Shown here: piece after piece, positions 17,382 to 25,410 of the stretch
Layout of the letters: the number at the start of each line of letters is the position of its first letter
Position numbering within the stretch: the first letter of the stretch is position 1
DNA from: Agathobaculum hominis
GTDB lineage: Bacteria > Bacillota > Clostridia > Oscillospirales > Butyricicoccaceae
Direction of reading: 5' to 3'
NCBI RefSeq assembly: GCF_014288055.1
Contig: NZ_JACOPK010000003.1
Coordinates: forward strand, 239,321-303,320
Length of the DNA stretch: 64,000 nucleotides
Position numbers and translations under genes: made by a program
The notes under the pieces: model-generated
What the model was told of the DNA's origin: nothing
Databases searched by the model: none
The model's input: only the letters and a program-made list of their open reading frames with translations

Positions 17382-19046
17382 ATGGTAAAGAACGGTTCGG
17401 AGATTCTGATCGACGCGCTCGTAGAGCAGGGCGTCGACACCATTTTCGGCTACCCGGGCGGTGCGGTCCTCAATATCTACGACGCACTTTATAAAAACAG
17501 CGACCGCATTCATCACATTTTGACGGCACATGAACAGGGCGCGGCTCATGCGGCGGACGGCTATGCCCGTTCCACCGGCAAGGTCGGCGTGTGCCTCGCA
17601 ACGAGCGGCCCGGGCGCGACCAACCTCGTCACCGGCATCGCAACGGCTTATATGGACTCCATCCCGATGGTCGCCATCACCGGCAACGTCGGCACGAGCC
17701 TCATCGGCCGAGACTCCTTCCAGGAGGTCTATATCGCCGGCATCACCATGCCGATCACCAAGCACAATTTCGTGGTACGTCACGTAGAGGAGCTCGCGGA
17801 TACCGTCCGCGAGGCGTTCCGCATCGCGCAGTCCGGACGTCCGGGTCCGGTGCTCATCGACATCCCGAAGGATGTCACTGCCGCGACGACCGAGTTCATC
17901 CCGAAGAGCAGGGTCGAGGTGCATGAGACCTACGACATCAGCGAGGAACAGCTGAAGACCGTCGCGGACATGATCGGCAAGGCCGAGCGCCCGTTCATCT
18001 ATTACGGCGGCGGCGTCGAGATCTCGGACGCAGGCAGCGAGCTGCTCGCCCTGATGCGCAAGGCGGAGATCCCGTCCGCGCACACCATGATGGCGATCGG
18101 CTGCGTGCCCGATGACGACGAGCTGAGCCTCGGCATGATCGGCATGCACGGCACGGTTTCGGCTGACTGGGCGGTCGAGCGCAGCGATCTGCTGATCTGC
18201 ATCGGCGCGCGCTTCTCTGACCGCGTTGCCACCAATACCGGCCATTTTGCCCCCGGCGCGCGCATCATCCACGTGGACATCGACGCGGCGGAGATCAACA
18301 AGAACATCGAAACGACCTATTCGGTCGTTTCCGACGCCAAGACCTTCCTTCAGAAGATCCTGCCGTACATTAAAGAAAACCGGCACGCCGCGTGGCTCGC
18401 GCAGATCAATGAGTGGCGCGCGAAGCTCGACTACCACGCAAAGGACGACAACAGCGTCATCCATCCGCATCAGCTGCTGCGCACGGTCGCAGAGGAGACG
18501 CCGGAGGATACCATCATCGCGACCGACGTCGGTCAGCATCAGCTCTGGAGCGCGCAGTACAACGGCCGCAGACATCCGCGTCAGTTCCTGACCTCGGGCG
18601 GCCTCGGCACGATGGGCTTCGGCTACGGCGCCGCGATCGGCGCACAGATCGCCTTCCCGGGCCGCACCGTGGTCCATATCACGGGCGACGGCTCGTTCCA
18701 CATGAATCTCAACGAGATCTGCACCGCAGTCTCCTACAGGCTGCCGGTCATCACGGTCATCATGAACAACCGCGTGCTCGGTAACGTCCGTCAGTGGCAG
18801 ACCATGTTCTACGGCAGCCGCTATTCGCAGACCGACCCGCACCGCAAGACCGATTACGTCAAGCTCGCCGATGCGTTCGGCGCAGTCGGCTACCGCGTGT
18901 CCAACATCGCGGAGCTGCGCGAGGCGCTGCGCAAGGCGCAGCAGAGCGACGGCCCGGTGCTCATCGACTGCCAGATCGACAAGGACGAGCGCGTTCTGCC
19001 GATGATCCCGGCAGGCGGCACGATCGACGATCTCGTGGTAGACTGA
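17382..19046 (+). CDS. ilvB: Acetolactate synthase, large catalytic subunit
   Basis: ThDP-dependent enzyme joining pyruvate with pyruvate or 2-oxobutyrate, the first common step to valine, leucine and isoleucine. The catalytic Glu is in TAHEQGAAHAADGYARSTGK, FAD-type middle-domain contacts include GRDSFQEVYIAGITMPITKH, and the ThDP/Mg motif is HITGDGSFHMNLNEICTAV with the matching VIMNNR. 554 residues, normal. GGAGG lies before the ATG at 17382. Expression depends on the T-box upstream. ilvN follows after 19 bases, supplying the feedback subunit. Confidence 0.97.
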   Translation: MVKNGSEILIDALVEQGVDTIFGYPGGAVLNIYDALYKNSDRIHHILTAHEQGAAHAADGYARSTGKVGVCLATSGPGATNLVTGIATAYMDSIPMVAITGNVGTSLIGRDSFQEVYIAGITMPITKHNFVVRHVEELADTVREAFRIAQSGRPGPVLIDIPKDVTAATTEFIPKSRVEVHETYDISEEQLKTVADMIGKAERPFIYYGGGVEISDAGSELLALMRKAEIPSAHTMMAIGCVPDDDELSLGMIGMHGTVSADWAVERSDLLICIGARFSDRVATNTGHFAPGARIIHVDIDAAEINKNIETTYSVVSDAKTFLQKILPYIKENRHAAWLAQINEWRAKLDYHAKDDNSVIHPHQLLRTVAEETPEDTIIATDVGQHQLWSAQYNGRRHPRQFLTSGGLGTMGFGYGAAIGAQIAFPGRTVVHITGDGSFHMNLNEICTAVSYRLPVITVIMNNRVLGNVRQWQTMFYGSRYSQTDPHRKTDYVKLADAFGAVGYRVSNIAELREALRKAQQSDGPVLIDCQIDKDERVLPMIPAGGTIDDLVVD

Positions 19047-19065
19047 GAAGGGGGAAAATAGACCA

Positions 19066-19542
19066 ATGCAGAAGTTTATCCTTTCTGTCACCGTACAGAA
19101 TAACGCCGGTGTTCTGGCGCGCGTTTCCAGCCTTTTCGGCCGCCGCGGCTACAACATCGACTCTCTGACCGTTTCCGCGACCAATGATCCGCGCGTTTCG
19201 CGCATGTCGATCATCGTGCAGGGCGACGAGGTCATCCTCGAGCAGATCATCAAGCAGCTCGACAAGCTGGAGGAGGTCATGCGCGTCGACCACATCGAGG
19301 AGCATGACTCGGTATGCAGCGAGCTTGTCTTTGTCAAGCTGCATGCGCAGTCTCCCTCGACGAGAGATGACATCCGTCAGCTGTGCAGCCTGTACGAGGG
19401 CCGCATCGTTGACTCGACCGAGGACGAGCTGATCGTGGAGCTGGCCAACGTGCCCAGCCGCATCGACGCCTTCCTCGACGTCATTTCCAACTTCGAGATC
19501 GTGGAGATGAGCCGCTCGGGCGTCACCGCAATCCGCAGATAA
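19066..19542 (+). CDS. ilvN: Acetolactate synthase, small regulatory subunit
   Basis: Confers valine feedback inhibition on IlvB. An N-terminal ACT domain (residues 1 to about 75) opens with QNNAGVLARVSSLFGRRGYN and IDSLTVSATNDPRVSRM, typical of IlvH/IlvN. A C-terminal domain follows (ALS_ss_C, about 82-158). 158 residues, the long form. ATG follows AAGGGGG. Immediately downstream of ilvB and presumably equimolar with it. Confidence 0.96.
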   Translation: MQKFILSVTVQNNAGVLARVSSLFGRRGYNIDSLTVSATNDPRVSRMSIIVQGDEVILEQIIKQLDKLEEVMRVDHIEEHDSVCSELVFVKLHAQSPSTRDDIRQLCSLYEGRIVDSTEDELIVELANVPSRIDAFLDVISNFEIVEMSRSGVTAIRR

Positions 19543-19630
19543 TTTCATTCCGCTTAATTGGCGGCTCCGGCCGTCGGTTAATAAATTTGTTTACCCAATT
19601 CACTTTCCATACATTTAGGAGGTAATAACA

Positions 19631-20626
19631 ATGGTAAAAATGTTCTATGATGCAGACTGCAACCTGTCTCTGCTCGACGGCAAGACCGTTGCCATCATCG
19701 GCTTCGGCTCCCAGGGCCATGCTCACGCAATGAACCTGAAGGACTCCGGCGTACATGTTGTCGTTGGTCTGCGTCCGGGCTCCAAGCACGAGAAGAAGGC
19801 AAAGGACTACGGTCTGGAGGTCATGACTCCGGCTGAGGCTGCTGCTGCCGGCGACATCATCATGATGCTGACCCCGGACGAGAAGCAGGCTGACATCTAC
19901 AAGGACGTTATCGAGCCGAACCTGAAGCCGGGCAACGTACTGGCTTTCGCTCACGGCTTCAACATCCACTTCAAGCAGATCGTTCCGCCGGCTGACGTCG
20001 ACGTTATCATGATCGCTCCGAAGGGCCCGGGCCACACCGTTCGTTCTCAGTACCTCGAGGGTCACGGCGTTCCGGATCTGGTCTGCGTTGAGCAGGATGC
20101 TTCCGGCAAGGCTATGGACATCGCTCTGGCATATGCCTGCGGCATCGGCGGCGGCCGTGCCGGCATCCTCGAGTCCACCTTCAAGACCGAGACCGAGACC
20201 GACCTGTTCGGCGAGCAGGCTGTCCTCTGCGGCGGCGTCTGCGAGCTGATGAAGGCTGGCTTTGAGACCCTGGTCGAGGCTGGCTACGCTCCGGAGAACG
20301 CTTACTTCGAGTGCGTTCACGAGATGAAGCTGATCGTTGACCTGATCAACGAGGGCGGCTTTGCCAAGATGCGTTACTCCATCTCCGATACCGCTGAGTA
20401 CGGCGATTACCGCACCGGCAAGCGCATCATCACCGAGGAGACCCGCAAGGAGATGAAGAAGATCCTGCGCGAGATCCAGGACGGCACCTTCGCTTCCGAG
20501 TGGATTCAGGAGAACCGTGCAGGCGGTCGTGCACACTTCCTGGCAAACCGCGCACTCGAGGCTGACACCCAGCTCGAGGAGACCGGCAAGAAGTTGCGCG
20601 GCATGATGAGCTGGCTGAAGAAGTAA
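19631..20626 (+). CDS. ilvC: Ketol-acid reductoisomerase, class I
   Basis: Isomerises and reduces acetolactate with NADPH and Mg. The Rossmann motif GFGSQGHAHAMNLKDSG is followed by GLRPGSK, whose Arg and Ser suit NADPH. The knotted C-terminal domain supplies the metal ligands (ETETDLFGEQAVLCGG, and EMKLIVDLINEGG). 331 residues, class I. Codon choice differs visibly from its neighbours, with many GCT and GTT codons, suggesting very high expression. TTAGGAGGTAA is an excellent ribosome site. The 88-base gap after ilvN may hold a further signal; terminators follow the gene. Confidence 0.98.
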   Translation: MVKMFYDADCNLSLLDGKTVAIIGFGSQGHAHAMNLKDSGVHVVVGLRPGSKHEKKAKDYGLEVMTPAEAAAAGDIIMMLTPDEKQADIYKDVIEPNLKPGNVLAFAHGFNIHFKQIVPPADVDVIMIAPKGPGHTVRSQYLEGHGVPDLVCVEQDASGKAMDIALAYACGIGGGRAGILESTFKTETETDLFGEQAVLCGGVCELMKAGFETLVEAGYAPENAYFECVHEMKLIVDLINEGGFAKMRYSISDTAEYGDYRTGKRIITEETRKEMKKILREIQDGTFASEWIQENRAGGRAHFLANRALEADTQLEETGKKLRGMMSWLKK

Positions 20627-20655
20627 GCGCGAAGCTTCGCTTCTGGCTTGCTTCT

Positions 20656-20715
20656 TATAGGGGGCTTCAAAAGCCCCCTATATACGAAAGGCGGTTCCGT
20701 AGAAACCGCCTTTCG
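20656..20715 (+). terminator. Two tandem hairpins after ilvC
   Basis: TATAGGGGGCTT CAA AAGCCCCCTATA (20656-20682) is followed by CGAAAGGCGGTT...AAACCGCCTTTCG (20685-20715). Both are nearly perfect, but neither has a long T-run, so they may protect the abundant ilvC transcript as well as reduce read-through. Confidence 0.65.
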
Positions 20716-20928
20716 ATACCCGAATGACGCCGCCCAAGGCGGCTGAGTCGGGGTGTGCTCTCATCTTATCGCCGCACGGCGGCGGAATAAGGTTAGAGGG
20801 CTACGGCCAAAACCCACGCGCATGTCGCGGGTTTTTACGGCGCACTTCGTGCACCTTTTTGATGCCGCAACCGTTCGGTTGCGGTTACGGAAAGGTAAAA
20901 TTGGTGCAAGAGTGTAAATTTTACTACC
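20716..20928 (+). other. Hairpin-rich leader region upstream of ilvD
   Basis: About 210 bases without a gene, packed with dyads: CTTATCGCCGC...GGCGGCGGAATAAG nested in CTCTCATC..GGTTAGAG; AAAACCC...GGGTTTT around 20811-20837; GGCGCAC..GTGCACC; GCCGCAACCGTTCGGTTGCGG. No T-box consensus or recognised riboswitch core is seen. It precedes a strong terminator, so attenuation of ilvD is possible. Confidence 0.45.
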
Positions 20929-20931
20929 CCG

Positions 20932-20967
20932 AACGGGCGGACGGATTTTCCCGTCCGCCCGTTTTTT
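20932..20967 (+). terminator. Intrinsic terminator directly upstream of ilvD
   Basis: AACGGGCGGACGG pairs with CCGTCCGCCCGTT around ATTTTC, followed by TTTTTT. It lies about 45 bases before the ilvD start, so ilvD needs read-through, antitermination or a promoter hidden in between. Confidence 0.85.
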
Positions 20968-21011
20968 CTATCAGGCAGTCCGCTGGACTGCTTTCAAAGG
21001 AGGAAATCCCC

Positions 21012-22673
21012 GTGAGAAGAAGTGACAACATCACCGCAGGCCCTGAGCGTATGCCGAACCGTTCTCTGCTGCGCGCCTGCGGCATGACCGACGAGGAGAT
21101 GAAGCAGCCGATCATCGGCGTCGTTTCCGCATATTCCGAGATCATCCCGGGTCACATCAACCTCGACAAGATCGCGGACGCCGTCAAGGCCGGCGTTCGC
21201 ATGGCAGGCGGCACGCCGGTGCTCGTTCCGGCGATCGGCGTCTGCGACGGCATCGCGATGGGCCATATCGGCATGAAGTATTCTCTGGCGAGCCGCGAGC
21301 TGATCGCGGACAGCGTTGAGACGCTCGCACAGGCGCATCAGCTCGATGGCCTGGTGCTCATCCCGAACTGCGACAAAATCGTTCCGGGCATGCTGATGGC
21401 GGCGGCCCGCCTGAACATCCCGTCCATTCTGGTTTCCGGCGGCCCGATGCTCGCAGGCCATTTCGGCGGTGAGGAGGTTTCGCTGTCCAAGACCTTCGAG
21501 GCGGTCGGCGCATACAAGGCCGGCATGATGGACGAGGCGACGTTCTACGAAGCTGAGTGCAATTCCTGCCCGGGCTGCGGCTCGTGCGCAGGCATGTACA
21601 CCGCAAACTCGATGAACTGCCTGTCCGAGGCGATCGGCATGGCGCTGCCGGGCAACGGCACGACCCCGGCCGTTTCCGCTGCACGCATTCATCTGGCAAA
21701 GCACGCCGGCATGAAGATCATGGAGCTGATCGAGAAGGACATCAAGCCGCGCGATATTCTGACCCCGGCTGCATTCCGCAACGCACTGACCTGCGAGATG
21801 GCGATCGGCTGCTCGACCAACTCGGTCCTGCATCTGCTCGCGATCGCGAACGAAGCAGGCGTTCCGCTCCAGCTCGAGACGCTCAACGAGCTCTCCGGCA
21901 AGGTGCCGAACATCTGCCACCTCGCTCCGGCAGGCCCGCACCATATCGAGCAGCTTTACATGGCGGGCGGCGTTCCGGCCATCATGAAGGAGCTCACCAA
22001 GCGCGACTTCCTCGACCTCTCGCTCATCACCTGCACCGGCAGAACGGTCGGCGAGAACCTGGAGGGCGTGGTCAACCGCAACCCCGAGGTCGTTCGTCCG
22101 CTCGAAAATCCGTACTCCCAGACCGGCGGCATCGCGGTTCTGTGGGGCAACATCGCAAAGAACGGCTGCGTTGTCAAGCGTTCGGCTGTTGCACCGGAAA
22201 TGATGGTGCATGAGGGTCCGGCGCGCGTATTCGACTGCGAGGAGGACGCAATTTCCGCTATCTACAACGGCAGGATCGTTCCGGGCGACGTTGTCGTCAT
22301 CCGTTACGAGGGCCCGAAGGGCGGCCCCGGCATGCGTGAGATGCTCAACCCGACCTCCGCGCTCGCTGGCATGAAGCTCGACACCACGGTCGCGCTCATC
22401 ACCGACGGCCGTTTCTCCGGCGCGTCCCGCGGCGCATCCATCGGCCATGTCTCCCCGGAGGCTGCCTCCGGCGGCGAGATCGGTCTGGTCGAGGAGGGCG
22501 ACATCATCTCCATCGACATTCCGAACAGCAAGGTAAACGTCAACATCTCGGACGAGGAGATGGAGGCGCGCCGTGCAAAGTACGTTCCGCGTGAGCCGAA
22601 CGTCAAGTCCGGCTGGCTGTATCGCTACTCCCGTCTGGTCACCTCCGCAGATCAGGGCGCGGTCGTTCGATAA
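21012..22673 (+). CDS. ilvD: Dihydroxy-acid dehydratase
   Basis: Iron-sulfur dehydratase forming the 2-oxo acids of valine and isoleucine. Cluster and metal residues appear in LIPNCDKIVPGML, CNSCPGCGSCAGMYTANSMN and CEMAIGCSTNSVLHL. The C-terminal substrate region includes TDGRFSGASRGASIGHVSPE. The true start is GTG 21012 after AAAGGAGG, giving RRSDNITAGPERMPNRSLL, the normal N-terminus. An in-frame extension back to 20724 crosses the terminator and is not coding. 553 residues. It completes the ilvBNCD set, but sits behind its own leader and terminator. Confidence 0.97.
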   Translation: MRRSDNITAGPERMPNRSLLRACGMTDEEMKQPIIGVVSAYSEIIPGHINLDKIADAVKAGVRMAGGTPVLVPAIGVCDGIAMGHIGMKYSLASRELIADSVETLAQAHQLDGLVLIPNCDKIVPGMLMAAARLNIPSILVSGGPMLAGHFGGEEVSLSKTFEAVGAYKAGMMDEATFYEAECNSCPGCGSCAGMYTANSMNCLSEAIGMALPGNGTTPAVSAARIHLAKHAGMKIMELIEKDIKPRDILTPAAFRNALTCEMAIGCSTNSVLHLLAIANEAGVPLQLETLNELSGKVPNICHLAPAGPHHIEQLYMAGGVPAIMKELTKRDFLDLSLITCTGRTVGENLEGVVNRNPEVVRPLENPYSQTGGIAVLWGNIAKNGCVVKRSAVAPEMMVHEGPARVFDCEEDAISAIYNGRIVPGDVVVIRYEGPKGGPGMREMLNPTSALAGMKLDTTVALITDGRFSGASRGASIGHVSPEAASGGEIGLVEEGDIISIDIPNSKVNVNISDEEMEARRAKYVPREPNVKSGWLYRYSRLVTSADQGAVVR

Positions 22674-22706
22674 ACTGTCGAAAAACTTCGTTTGTCAGGC
22701 AAACTC

Positions 22707-22735
22707 AGAGGCACGTCGCAGGGCGTGCCTCTTTA
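22707..22735 (+). terminator. Weak terminator after ilvD
   Basis: AGAGGCACG and CGTGCCTCT pair around TCGCAGGG, followed by a short TTT. It overlaps the -35 element of the pyrE promoter by a few bases. Confidence 0.55.
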
Positions 22736-22760
22736 CATATCCCGTCCAATTTGCTATACT
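22732..22760 (+). promoter_or_regulatory. Promoter of pyrE
   Basis: TTTACA at 22732-22737 and TATACT at 22755-22760 with a 17-base spacer, placing the start about 30 bases before the gene. No PyrR-type attenuator is visible in the short leader. Confidence 0.8.
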
Positions 22761-22797
22761 GGTAATAACAAAACGAGAATAAAGGACGGTAATCCCC

Positions 22798-23460
22798 ATG
22801 CTGACTGAAGCGAAGAAGAAATTTATCGAGTTTATGATGAGCGCGGACGTTCTGCGTTTCGGCGACTTCACGACCAAGTCCGGCCGCAAGACCCCGTATT
22901 TTGTCAACACCGGCAACTATAAGACCGGTATGCAGAACTCCCGTCTGGGCGAGTTCTATGCCGCTCTCGTCAAGGAGACGGTAGGCGACGACTTCGACGC
23001 GATGTTCGGCCCGGCATACAAGGGCATTCCGCTCGCGACCTCGGTTTCCGGTGCGCTCGCCCGCAACTACGGCATCGACAAGCCGTTCTTCTTCAACCGC
23101 AAGGAAGCGAAGGACCACGGCGAGGGCGGCAGCATCGTCGGCTACAAGCCGCAGGACGGCGACCGCGTCATCATCATCGAGGACGTTATCACCGCAGGCA
23201 CCGCCATCCGTGAGACCATGCCGGTGCTCAAGAGCTGCGCGGACGTCAAGGTAACCGATATGTTCATCTCGGTCAACCGCTGCGAGATCGGCCAGAACCC
23301 CGGCAAGACCGCTGTCATGGAGGTCGGTGAGGAATTCGGCATCAAGGTGCACGCCCTCGTGACCGTTCAGGACATCCGTGAGTACCTCGCGGACAAGGCG
23401 GAGTATGCACACCTCCTGCCGCTGATGGACGCCTACATGAAGCAGTACTGCGTATTCTAA
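22798..23460 (+). CDS. pyrE: Orotate phosphoribosyltransferase
   Basis: Adds PRPP to orotate to form OMP in pyrimidine synthesis. Recognised by the N-terminal SGRKTPYFVNTGNYKTG orotate region, the GPAYKGIPLATSVSGAL loop, the FNRKEAKDHGEGG flexible loop and the PRPP motif VIIIEDVITAGTAIRETM. 220 residues, close to the usual size. It is transcribed alone, from its own promoter to a bidirectional terminator, with no other pyr genes nearby. ATG start with ACGGTAA upstream, a weak ribosome site. Confidence 0.96.
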   Translation: MLTEAKKKFIEFMMSADVLRFGDFTTKSGRKTPYFVNTGNYKTGMQNSRLGEFYAALVKETVGDDFDAMFGPAYKGIPLATSVSGALARNYGIDKPFFFNRKEAKDHGEGGSIVGYKPQDGDRVIIIEDVITAGTAIRETMPVLKSCADVKVTDMFISVNRCEIGQNPGKTAVMEVGEEFGIKVHALVTVQDIREYLADKAEYAHLLPLMDAYMKQYCVF

Positions 23461-23469
23461 AATTTGCAG

Positions 23470-23517
23470 AAAAAGAGACCCGATACAGTTCGTTTTTACT
23501 GTATCGGGTCTCTTTTT
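23470..23517. terminator. Bidirectional terminator between pyrE and aminotransferase
   Basis: AAAAAGAGACCCGATACAGT pairs perfectly with ACTGTATCGGGTCTCTTTTT. It gives a T-run in both directions, serving both convergent units. Confidence 0.93.
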
Positions 23518-23518
23518 G

Positions 23519-24703
23519 TTATTTTTGTTCCTGCTTCAGGTTTTCGAGGAAGATCTTCATGCGGGAGCAGGCCTCACGCAGGTGACTCATCGAATACGAA
23601 TACGAAATACGCACATGACCCTCACCGCTCGCGCCGAAGGCGCTGCCGGGGATGACCGCGACCTCCTGCTCGTGCAGCAGGCGCTCGCAGAACTCCTCGG
23701 AGGACAGGCCGGTGGACTCGATGGAGGGGAAGATATAGAACGCGCCCTCAGGTTCGAAGCATTCCAGACCCATCGAGCGGAGCTCGCCGAGCAGATAGCG
23801 GCGGCGCAGGTCGTACTGGTCGCGCATGCGCGCGATGTCGTCGTCGCCCGTGCGGATGGCCTCGATGCCGGCGAACTGCGCGGTCGTCGGGGCGGACATG
23901 ATGCCGAACTGGTGGATCTTGCAGATATGGCGCATAAGCTCCTTCGGGCCCATCGCCCAGCCGAGACGCCAGCCGGTCATGGCGTAGGACTTGGAGAAGC
24001 CGTCCACGACGATGGTACGCTCCTTCATGCCGTCGATCTCCGCGAAGCAGACATGGCGGTCGGGACCGTAGGTCAGGCTGTTGTAGATCTCGTCGGAGAG
24101 CACCATGATGTTGGTCTCGCGGATGACGTTCGCGATCGCCTGAAGCTCGTCGCGGTCCATGATCGCGCCGGTCGGGTTGTTCGGATAGGGAAGGATGAGC
24201 AGCTTGGTGCGCGGCGTGATGGCGGCGCGCAGCGCCTCGGGCGTCAGCTTGAACTTGTCCTCGACGCGCGTCGGCAGCGGCACGGGAACGCCGCCTGCCA
24301 TCTGCGTGAGCGGCGTGTAGCAGACAAAGCTCGGCTCGGGGATGAGCACCTCCTCGCCGGGATTGACGAGGGCGCGGATGGTGTTGTCGATCGCCTCGGA
24401 GCCGCCGACGGTGACGAGGATCTCCTTGTCTGCGTCGTAGCACAGCTGGTACTTGCGGCGCGCGAGCGCGGCGATCTGGCTGCGAAGCTCGGCAAGACCC
24501 CAATTGGAGGTATAGAAGGTCTGACCCTTCTCAAGCGACTGGATGCCGGCGCGCCGGATCTGCCACGGGGTCTCGAAATCCGGTTCGCCGACGCCGAGCG
24601 AGATCGCGTGGGGCATTTTGGCTGCCATTTCGAAAAAACGGCGGATGCCCGAAGGTTTGACTACTTTGACGCGGTCAGAAAGCATCTGATCGTAGTTTAC
24701 CAT
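23519..24703 (-). CDS. Class I/II PLP-dependent aminotransferase
   Basis: Fold-type I aminotransferase, AspC/PatA-like. The substrate-side start ISLGVGEPDFETPWQI, the cofactor contacts VTVGGSEAIDNTIRALVNPG and PYPNNPTGAIM, the PLP Lys in DGFSKSYAMTGWRLGW, and the C-terminal Arg region GEGHVRISYSYS are all intact. 394 residues. The exact amino-acid substrate cannot be read from sequence. Its ATG overlaps the end of the upstream Lrp-type gene by seven bases, so regulator and enzyme form one unit, as is common for amino-acid-responsive pairs in Clostridia. It could serve as the missing HisC only speculatively. Confidence 0.92.
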   Translation of the reverse strand: MVNYDQMLSDRVKVVKPSGIRRFFEMAAKMPHAISLGVGEPDFETPWQIRRAGIQSLEKGQTFYTSNWGLAELRSQIAALARRKYQLCYDADKEILVTVGGSEAIDNTIRALVNPGEEVLIPEPSFVCYTPLTQMAGGVPVPLPTRVEDKFKLTPEALRAAITPRTKLLILPYPNNPTGAIMDRDELQAIANVIRETNIMVLSDEIYNSLTYGPDRHVCFAEIDGMKERTIVVDGFSKSYAMTGWRLGWAMGPKELMRHICKIHQFGIMSAPTTAQFAGIEAIRTGDDDIARMRDQYDLRRRYLLGELRSMGLECFEPEGAFYIFPSIESTGLSSEEFCERLLHEQEVAVIPGSAFGASGEGHVRISYSYSMSHLREACSRMKIFLENLKQEQK

Positions 24704-25188
24704 GACATCATGACCTCTCTTTTATCTTTTTCGGAGGGGTTATATTCAACGCCGTAGTCCTTGTACTTTTTGAGGATGAAGTGGGTTCCGGTGGACAGAA
24801 CGTTCTCCATCGGCGCGAGCTGCTCGGCGACGAAGCGCGCGACCTCGCGCATGGTGCGGTCCTTGATGATGACGGTCAGATCGAAGCCGCCGCTCATCAG
24901 ATAAACGCTCTCGACCTGATGGTGCGAGTAGATCTGACGGGCGATCTCGTCGAAGCCCATGCCCTTCTGCGGCGTGATCTTAACCTCGATGAGCGCGGTA
25001 ACGCTCTCGCGGTCGGTCTTGTCCCAGTCGACGAGAGCCTTGTAGCCGAGAATGGTGCCGTTCTTTTCATAGTGCTTGAGCTGAGATGCGACCTCGTCCT
25101 CAGAAGAGCCGGTCATGGCGGCGAGCTGGGCGGTCGAAAGACGAGCGTCCTGGCTGAGCAGGTCGAGCAGTTTTTCGGGGTTCTTCAT
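24697..25188 (-). CDS. Lrp/AsnC-family transcriptional regulator
   Basis: An N-terminal winged helix-turn-helix (residues 1 to about 55, DARLSTAQLAAMTGSSEDEV) is followed by a RAM/ACT-like effector domain (about 65-145, with YLMSGGFDLTVIIKDRTM). 163 residues. Such proteins sense amino acids and form octamers. It heads a two-gene unit with the aminotransferase. A perfect 19-base palindrome covers its promoter, consistent with autoregulation. ATG 25188 follows GAGGCTG on the minus strand, a moderate ribosome site. Confidence 0.92.
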   Translation of the reverse strand: MKNPEKLLDLLSQDARLSTAQLAAMTGSSEDEVASQLKHYEKNGTILGYKALVDWDKTDRESVTALIEVKITPQKGMGFDEIARQIYSHHQVESVYLMSGGFDLTVIIKDRTMREVARFVAEQLAPMENVLSTGTHFILKKYKDYGVEYNPSEKDKREVMMSW

Positions 25189-25216
25189 AATAATCAGCCT
25201 CCCGGTATATTTTTTA

Positions 25217-25258
25217 GTATAATACTGTATTATACACCGCAGAGAAGGGACTTGTCAA
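25217..25258 (-). promoter_or_regulatory. Promoter of the lrp-aminotransferase unit with palindromic operator
   Basis: On the minus strand TTGACA (25253-25258) and TATAAT (25229-25234) are 18 bases apart. A perfect palindrome GTATAATAC T GTATTATAC spans 25217-25235, covering the -10 element. A regulator bound there would block the promoter; the Lrp-type protein it drives is the natural candidate. Confidence 0.8.
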
Positions 25259-25317
25259 AATAAAGCGAAGCGCGCGGACATATTTTCTTAACATCTTCGA
25301 GGCGAAATTCTCCTTGC

Positions 25318-25378
25318 TTTACCATACACGAGGGGTTAAAATATAATAAGGCAGGAAGCACGTTTTTTTGCTTCCTGC
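25318..25378 (+). promoter_or_regulatory. Promoter and leader hairpin of the DUF2461 unit
   Basis: TTTACC (25318-25323) and TATAAT (25342-25347) are 18 bases apart. Immediately downstream GCAGGAAGCA...TGCTTCCTGC (25351-25378) forms a 5' hairpin with a T-rich loop, possibly stabilising the mRNA. Confidence 0.65.
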
Positions 25379-25410
25379 GGATCAAGACAAAGGTGGAACA
25401 GACAGATATT

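Noticed and set aside
20724..21011. Upstream extension of ilvD by 96 codons
   Set aside because: It runs through the hairpin leader and terminator, and a GTG with AAAGGAGG at 21012 gives the standard IlvD N-terminus.
23516..24757. 413-codon plus-strand frame opposite the first aminotransferase
   Set aside because: Antisense to an intact PLP enzyme and the terminator; no motifs.
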